A DNA stretch of 64,000 nucleotides from Mycetocola saprophilus (GTDB lineage Bacteria; Actinomycetota; Actinomycetes; Actinomycetales; Microbacteriaceae). Numbering within the stretch: position 1 is the first letter of the stretch; each line of letters begins with the position of its first letter. The notes beneath the pieces are model-generated. The model was not told the DNA's origin, made no database searches, and saw only the letters and a list, made by a program, of their open reading frames with translations. The position numbers and the translations under genes are program-made. Where the stretch lies: contig NZ_JOEC01000001.1 in the NCBI RefSeq assembly GCF_000718085.1, positions 868,001-932,000 of the forward strand. Direction: 5' to 3'. Below, piece by piece: positions 59,811 through 64,000 of the stretch.

Positions 59811-60518
59811 ATGGCACGTAAGGAAAAGCCCGCAAAGGCGCAGAAGGAACCCGGTCGCTTGAAGCAGATGTGGCAGGTCTTCCAGATGACCCGCCGCTAC
59901 GACTCGAGTGTCGTTTGGTACATGGCTCTGGGCCTGATCGGCGGAATCGTCGTGGGTCTGGCGATGGCCCTCTGGCTCGCCTCGGGCAGCGTATTTGGTC
60001 TTGTTCTCTGGCTGATCGCCGGCCTGTTCGCCGGTATCCTGATCGCGATGATCATCCTGGGCCGCCGCGCCGAGCGCGCCGCCTACGGTCAGATCGAGGG
60101 TCAGCCCGGTGCCGTGGGAGCGATCTTCCGCTCCTCGCTGCCCCGCGGATGGCGTGGCGATGAGATGCCGATCCACGTGAACCCCCGCACCCAGGACGCC
60201 GTGTACCGCGCCGTTGGTCGCGGCGGAATCGCGCTGGTAGCCGAGGGCCCGCAGTCGCGCACCAAGCGCCTGCTGGACGACGAGCGCCGCAAGGTCGCCC
60301 GCATCCTCCCCAACGTGCCGATCAACACGTACTTCGTGGGCCCGGACCCCGACTCGGTGCCGCTGCACCAGGTCCCCAAGACCCTGCGCAAGGTTAAGAA
60401 GAACCTCACCAAGCCCGAGGTCATCGCGGTGAATAACCGCCTGTCCTCGCTGGGGAACAACCTGCCGATCCCCAAGGGTGTCGACCCCTTCAAGGTTCGC
60501 CCGCAGCGCGCCCGCTAA
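59811..60518 (+). CDS. DUF4191 membrane protein
   Basis: 235 residues from ATG 59811; an upstream extension has no start signal. Basic N-terminus, two membrane helices (about 37-58 and 62-83), then a cytoplasmic domain with RRAERAAYGQIEGQPGAVGAIFRSSLPRGW, HVNPRTQDAVYRAVGRGGIALVAEG and DERRKVARILPNVPI, the DUF4191 signature. Function unknown. It lies between sucB and RDD-glnA in actinobacteria; in Mycobacterium it follows lipA. Confidence 0.85.
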   Translation: MARKEKPAKAQKEPGRLKQMWQVFQMTRRYDSSVVWYMALGLIGGIVVGLAMALWLASGSVFGLVLWLIAGLFAGILIAMIILGRRAERAAYGQIEGQPGAVGAIFRSSLPRGWRGDEMPIHVNPRTQDAVYRAVGRGGIALVAEGPQSRTKRLLDDERRKVARILPNVPINTYFVGPDPDSVPLHQVPKTLRKVKKNLTKPEVIAVNNRLSSLGNNLPIPKGVDPFKVRPQRAR

Positions 60519-60532
60519 ATCCCCTTCTTTAC

Positions 60533-60567
60533 AAAAACCGCCCACCGGATTCCGGTGGGCGGTTTTG
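60533..60567 (+). terminator. Terminator after DUF4191
   Basis: Stem AAAACCGCCCACCGG with CCGGTGGGCGGTTTT and a 2-3 nt loop, then GTGT. Confidence 0.85.
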
Positions 60568-60613
60568 TGTATGCGGATCGTCCGAAAGCGTGGTCCGAGT
60601 GGGCGCATGTGGG

Positions 60614-60660
60614 TTCGCACTCGGAGGTCCGGGCAGGCGAGTGTTGTTTCGCACTCGGAG
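60614..60660. repeat. Direct repeat in the DUF4191-RDD spacer
   Basis: TTCGCACTCGGAG occurs at 60614-60626 and 60648-60660, each followed by nTCCG. The spacer 60568-60710 has no gene; function of the repeat unknown. Confidence 0.6.
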
Positions 60661-60710
60661 CTCCGTGCGGGATCGAGGCCTCGATCTTGGTTGCGCGGCC
60701 TGCAATACAG

Positions 60711-60749
60711 GAAACAAAAGGGCCGAGACCGCGAGTGCGGTCTCGGCCC
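60711..60749 (-). terminator. Terminator after the RDD gene
   Basis: 13-bp perfect stem GGGCCGAGACCGC with GAGT loop; followed on the minus strand by TTTTGTTTCC. Confidence 0.85.
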
Positions 60750-60764
60750 GAGACGTTTGAGGAA

Positions 60765-61202
60765 CTAGGCGCGGGTGCGGATGAGCACGGTCCCGGCGAC
60801 CTTGTCGTGGAAGCCTCGCTGGTCCGAGTCCCAGACCAGGGCGGGCACCACGAGCATCAGCAGCACGGTGCGGACCACGGGCTTCCAGAAACCGATCCAG
60901 CCGCCCTCCCCCAGCCGCACCAGGTGCAGCCCCATGATGCGGTGGCCGAGGCTTCCGCTGAGGGTGGGAATGAAGATAATCTGCAACACGCCGAAGGCCA
61001 CATGGGTCCACAGCGTGCCCAGCGGCAGGCCGAAGGGCAGCAGCACCGCCGAGGCAATGGCCCAGTCGATACAGAGCGCAACGAAGCGTCTTCCGACACG
61101 CGCGATACTACGCGGGCCCTGATTGGGCAGCCCGAGCCGCTCGCCGGGGTACTTACTGGGTTCGAGTTCACCAAAGGTGGTGGGCCGTTTTTCACCTGAC
61201 AC
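60765..61202 (-). CDS. RDD family membrane protein
   Basis: 145 residues, GTG start. After about 35 polar residues come three hydrophobic segments. The RDD-type motif is at RRFVALCIDWAIASAV (R..D in the first helix) and SLGHRIMGLHLVRLG, then DQRGFHDKVAGTVLI. Function unknown; some family members move ions. Divergent from glnA with the GlnR box between, so it may share nitrogen control. Confidence 0.85.
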   Translation of the reverse strand: MSGEKRPTTFGELEPSKYPGERLGLPNQGPRSIARVGRRFVALCIDWAIASAVLLPFGLPLGTLWTHVAFGVLQIIFIPTLSGSLGHRIMGLHLVRLGEGGWIGFWKPVVRTVLLMLVVPALVWDSDQRGFHDKVAGTVLIRTRA

Positions 61203-61228
61203 ACCTCAAGTTTACGGTGAGTAGACTC

Positions 61229-61266
61229 GTAACATGCCCGAAACATGGGTGACACCATCGGGAAAT
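61229..61266 (+). promoter_or_regulatory. Four-element GlnR box upstream of glnA
   Basis: GTAAC-N6-GAAAC-N6-GACAC-N6-GAAAT, at 61229, 61240, 61251 and 61262. Spacing is exactly 6 nt each time, as in the GlnR consensus gTnAC-N6-GaAAc in tandem. The distance to the glnA ATG is 75 nt. Confidence 0.8.
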
Positions 61267-61341
61267 GACTGCTGCGTACGCTCGGAGCAGGATGTTCCCC
61301 CTGCCATCCCCCTCTGAACAGATTTTTGGAGCTCAAACAAA

Positions 61342-62766
61342 ATGTTTACTGATTCCGCCGAGGTGCTTGCGTTTATTAAGGAAACGGACGTTAAGTTCGT
61401 TGACATTCGCTTCACCGACCTGCCCGGTGTCCAGCAGCACTTTAACATCCCGGCCGCGACCGTCGACGAAGACTTCTTCGCCATTGGCCAGCTCTTTGAC
61501 GGTTCGTCCATTCGCGGATTCGCAAACATCCACGAGTCGGACATGCAGCTGATTCCGGACGTCACCACCGCCTACATCGACCCGTTCCGCAAGGAGCGCA
61601 CCCTGGTCATGGTGTTCGACATCTACAACCCGCGTAACGGTGAGCGTTACTCGAAGGACCCGCGTCAGATCGCCCGTAAGGCCGAGGACTACCTGGCCTC
61701 CACCGGCATCGCCGACACCGCCTTCTTTGCTCCCGAGGCCGAGTTCTACATCTTCGACGACATTCGTTACGAGTCGAAGCCGCAGGGTTCGTTCTACTCG
61801 CTGGACTCCGACGAGGCCGCCTGGAACACCGGCCGCAAGGAAGAGGGCGGAAACCTCGGTAACAAGACCGGCTATAAGGGTGGATACTTCCCCGTCAGCC
61901 CGGTAGACAAGCACGCCGACCTGCGTGACGACATCTGCCTCAAGCTGATCGACGCCGGCCTGATCCTCGAGCGTTCGCACCATGAGGTTGGCACCGCCGG
62001 TCAGGGTGAGATCAACTACCGCTTCGACACCATGGTCCACTCGGCCGATGACATCCTGAAGTTCAAGTACATCGTCAAGAACACCGCCGAGCAGTGGGGC
62101 AAGACCGCAACCTTCATGCCGAAGCCGATCTTCGGTGACAACGGTTCGGGTATGCACACCCACCAGTCGCTGTGGCTGAACGGTGAGCCGCTGTTCTACG
62201 ACGAGAACGGCTACGGCGGCCTGTCCGACACCGCTCGCTGGTACATCGGTGGTCTGCTCAAGCACGCCGGTGCGGTCCTGGCCTTCACCAACCCCACCGT
62301 CAACTCGTATAAGCGTCTGGTTCCGGGCTACGAGGCTCCGGTCAACCTGGTCTACTCGGCCGGTAACCGCTCGGCCGCGATCCGTATCCCGATCACCGGT
62401 ACCAACCCCAAGGCCAAGCGCATCGAGTTCCGCGCCCCCGACGCCTCGGGTAACCCGTACCTGGCCTTCGCCGCCCAGCTGATGGCGGGCCTCGACGGAA
62501 TCAAGAACCGCATCGAGCCGATGGCTCCGGTGGACAAGGACCTCTACGAGCTGCCCCCGGAGGAGGCCAAGGAGATTCCCCAGGTTCCCGCGAACCTGGA
62601 GGCCGCCCTGTCCGCCCTGGAAGAGGACCACGACTTCCTGCTCGCCGGTGGCGTGTTCACCCAGGAGCTCATCGAGACCTGGATCGGTTACAAGCGTAAG
62701 GTCGAGATCGAGGCGCTGGCTCTGCGGCCGCACCCCTACGAGTTCGAGCTGTACTACGGCGTGTAA
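61342..62766 (+). CDS. glnA: Glutamine synthetase type I
   Basis: 474 residues. Makes glutamine from glutamate, ammonia and ATP; dodecamer. Metal and substrate motifs: [62 protein letters not shown], and the adenylylation site Tyr402 in [11 protein letters not shown], so activity can be switched by GlnE. Gene position after RDD is the same as glnA1 of Mycobacterium. GGAG lies 11 nt before the ATG. Controlled through the GlnR box upstream. Confidence 0.97.
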   Translation: MFTDSAEVLAFIKETDVKFVDIRFTDLPGVQQHFNIPAATVDEDFFAIGQLFDGSSIRGFANIHESDMQLIPDVTTAYIDPFRKERTLVMVFDIYNPRNGERYSKDPRQIARKAEDYLASTGIADTAFFAPEAEFYIFDDIRYESKPQGSFYSLDSDEAAWNTGRKEEGGNLGNKTGYKGGYFPVSPVDKHADLRDDICLKLIDAGLILERSHHEVGTAGQGEINYRFDTMVHSADDILKFKYIVKNTAEQWGKTATFMPKPIFGDNGSGMHTHQSLWLNGEPLFYDENGYGGLSDTARWYIGGLLKHAGAVLAFTNPTVNSYKRLVPGYEAPVNLVYSAGNRSAAIRIPITGTNPKAKRIEFRAPDASGNPYLAFAAQLMAGLDGIKNRIEPMAPVDKDLYELPPEEAKEIPQVPANLEAALSALEEDHDFLLAGGVFTQELIETWIGYKRKVEIEALALRPHPYEFELYYGV

Positions 62767-62783
62767 CTAGCCGCCTGACACAC

Positions 62784-62820
62784 AACCCTCGGGGAGTTTT
62801 GCTCCCCGAGGGTTTTGTTT
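62784..62820. terminator. Terminator between glnA and the surface protein gene
   Basis: 13-bp perfect stem AACCCTCGGGGAG with TTTTG loop, then TTGTTTG. Convergent genes. Confidence 0.9.
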
Positions 62821-62832
62821 GTTCGCCGTGAT

Positions 62833-64000
62833 TTACCGGGTTCGGCGCCGCAGGATCGTGGCACCCGCGCCCAGCAGGGCGAGCAGCAGCGCCGCGAGCA
62901 CCACCGGGAGCCACTCGCCGGCGCCGGTCGCACCGAGCGGGCCAGTCCCCTGTTGCCCATCTCCCCGAGCCGCATCCGCACTCGGCCGAGTTCCCGGATC
63001 AAGGCCGGTGGGCTGCGTGGTTTCGGTCGGATCCGGCGAGGGCGACGGGGCCGGCGAGACACCGAGAACCGGAACATCGAGGATCTGCGTGCGTGCCCCT
63101 CCATTCCCGCCCTCGGCCAGGTTGCCCGTTGCGTTGTGCAGGTTGAGGAGCAGCACACGCGAATCCCACGCGGCGTCGGGAGCGCGGTGTACCCGCAGCT
63201 CGGTATCGGTCAGGGCCGGAAAGAGCGGACCCTGCTCCCCCGCCGCGCCATCCACCCAGAGATCCGGGTTGTTCGGGTCAAATTCGACTGACTCGGTCTG
63301 ATCCACCGGCTCCGGCGTGCCCCCGGGTGCCCACAGCGCGGATGCCGTCCGCACCCGATACTTCAGCGCGCCCACCCGATCCGGCGCGATCCCCAGGGAG
63401 GCCAGGCTCACCGGCATCACCAGCACGTTGCTATCAAATGTGTTGGTGTCCACCGCTCCATCCACAAAATTGACCGGCTGAGAGTCAATGACCACGTTGT
63501 CGGCGGGGGTTGCGCCCAGACGCGTGAGCCGAATCAGCGGTAGATCCAGGGACACCTGACTCGCAAACGCCACATCCAGCAGGTAGTCGTCGGTGCCGCT
63601 CCCCGTGGTATCAATCAAGACCTCGAACGCCGAGCTCGGAGTGAGCGCCGCCCAGTTTCCCCAGGTTGCGATGCCGAACGTGAGGTTCCCGGTGGTCAGA
63701 TCGCCGCCGGCCGCACGCAGGGCCGGGAGGGTCGTTGCGGCCCCCACGGCTCGCAGATCCAGCGCCCGCACCGAGGGAATCTCCGGGCCGGTCCCTTCGC
63801 CCGAGAGGTCGGTCCGACGCGGGCTCTCCGCCCCGAGCTGGAAAGGTGCCAACAGCGAGGTATAGCCGTCCGTGCCCAGGGTTCCCTGATTGAGCTCACG
63901 CCCACCGAGGGTCAGGGGCGTATCGCCGTCCCCCGGGCTCACCGGCGTAATCGCCGCCGAGATTTCCGCCACGGGTTTGGGCGCCGCGTGGACCGCGACC
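62833..64000 (-). CDS. C-terminal part of a large surface protein (possibly S8 peptidase), 5' end outside window
   Basis: The frame is open to base 64000, so at least 389 residues are present and the start lies to the right. The visible part is beta-rich: GTLGTDGYTSLLAPFQLGAESP, LTFGIATWGNWAALTPSSAFEVLIDTTGSGTDDYLLDVAF, and a Pro/Ser/Thr-rich stalk (PSPSPDPTETTQPTG). A membrane helix (PVVLAALLLALLGAGATIL) and RRRTR end the protein. This looks like the wall-proximal end of an extracellular enzyme, perhaps a subtilisin-like peptidase with accessory domains; no catalytic residues are in view. No LPxTG motif is seen, unlike the protein at 39025. Confidence 0.6.
   Translation of the reverse strand, partial: VAVHAAPKPVAEISAAITPVSPGDGDTPLTLGGRELNQGTLGTDGYTSLLAPFQLGAESPRRTDLSGEGTGPEIPSVRALDLRAVGAATTLPALRAAGGDLTTGNLTFGIATWGNWAALTPSSAFEVLIDTTGSGTDDYLLDVAFASQVSLDLPLIRLTRLGATPADNVVIDSQPVNFVDGAVDTNTFDSNVLVMPVSLASLGIAPDRVGALKYRVRTASALWAPGGTPEPVDQTESVEFDPNNPDLWVDGAAGEQGPLFPALTDTELRVHRAPDAAWDSRVLLLNLHNATGNLAEGGNGGARTQILDVPVLGVSPAPSPSPDPTETTQPTGLDPGTRPSADAARGDGQQGTGPLGATGAGEWLPVVLAALLLALLGAGATILRRRTR

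Overview
The window is chromosomal DNA of a high-GC actinobacterium, most probably a member of the Microbacteriaceae. RbpA, SepH, DUF3000, DUF3093, DUF3159, DUF3710, DUF4191, DUF4193 and DUF7455 are actinobacterial markers. The gene orders dxs-acnA, DUF3159-DUF3710-dut-DUF3093-DUF4193-sepH, parE-DUF7455-gatD-murT-sigA and pepA-lpd-sucB-DUF4191-RDD-glnA also belong to this group. The family assignment is inference: there is no rRNA gene here. I saw no tRNA, rRNA, CRISPR array, insertion sequence or prophage. Most of the window is core genome.

Layout. 1-5.4 kb: tail of a MerR-type regulator, HdeD-like membrane protein, atypical SDR, nfeD-SPFH-GDPD operon, a candidate small RNA under a LacI-type operator, and rbpA. 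5.4-16.6 kb: lone MazF-like protein, ammonium transporter with a GlnR-like box upstream and two twin hairpins downstream, quinone-reductase-like enzyme with a DUF1304 protein and a divergent TetR regulator, zapE, sulfurtransferase, sufE with a RibD-like reductase, a hydrolase, and DUF3000 with RNase D. 16.7-25.2 kb: fadA-fadB, two luciferase-like monooxygenases, a Nudix hydrolase and dxs. 25.3-32.6 kb: acnA, the DUF3159-DUF3710-dut block, DUF3093, DUF4193 and sepH.

32.7-41.6 kb looks like an accessory insertion in this conserved order. It is a CebR-type beta-glucoside locus (cebEFG-like ABC importer without an ATPase, GH1 beta-glucosidase, LacI regulator). Two TGAGAGCGCTCCCA operators sit on its promoter. 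Beside it lies a large secreted beta-helix protein with an LPQTG sortase signal. Together they suggest capture or cleavage of a glucan at the cell wall, import of the oligosaccharide and hydrolysis inside the cell.

41.6-64 kb: a phosphatase-superfamily enzyme, topoisomerase IV parC and parE, DUF7455, gatD-murT, the principal sigma factor, MFS transporter, PAC2 protein, pepA, lpd and sucB, DUF4191, RDD, glnA under a complete four-element GlnR box, and the C-terminal part of a large surface protein running off the right edge.

The most unusual points are these. The MurT/GatD pair contains no cysteine at all: the GatD nucleophile is Gly92 and the MurT zinc-ribbon cysteines are missing, in a lineage whose group B peptidoglycan uses the D-Glu alpha-carboxyl for cross-linking. 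Two hairpins behind amtB have different stems but the same 15-nt loop. A short promoter-LacI operator-terminator unit lies upstream of rbpA. About nine genes have a TAnnnT hexamer 6-8 nt before the start codon, which suggests leaderless transcripts.
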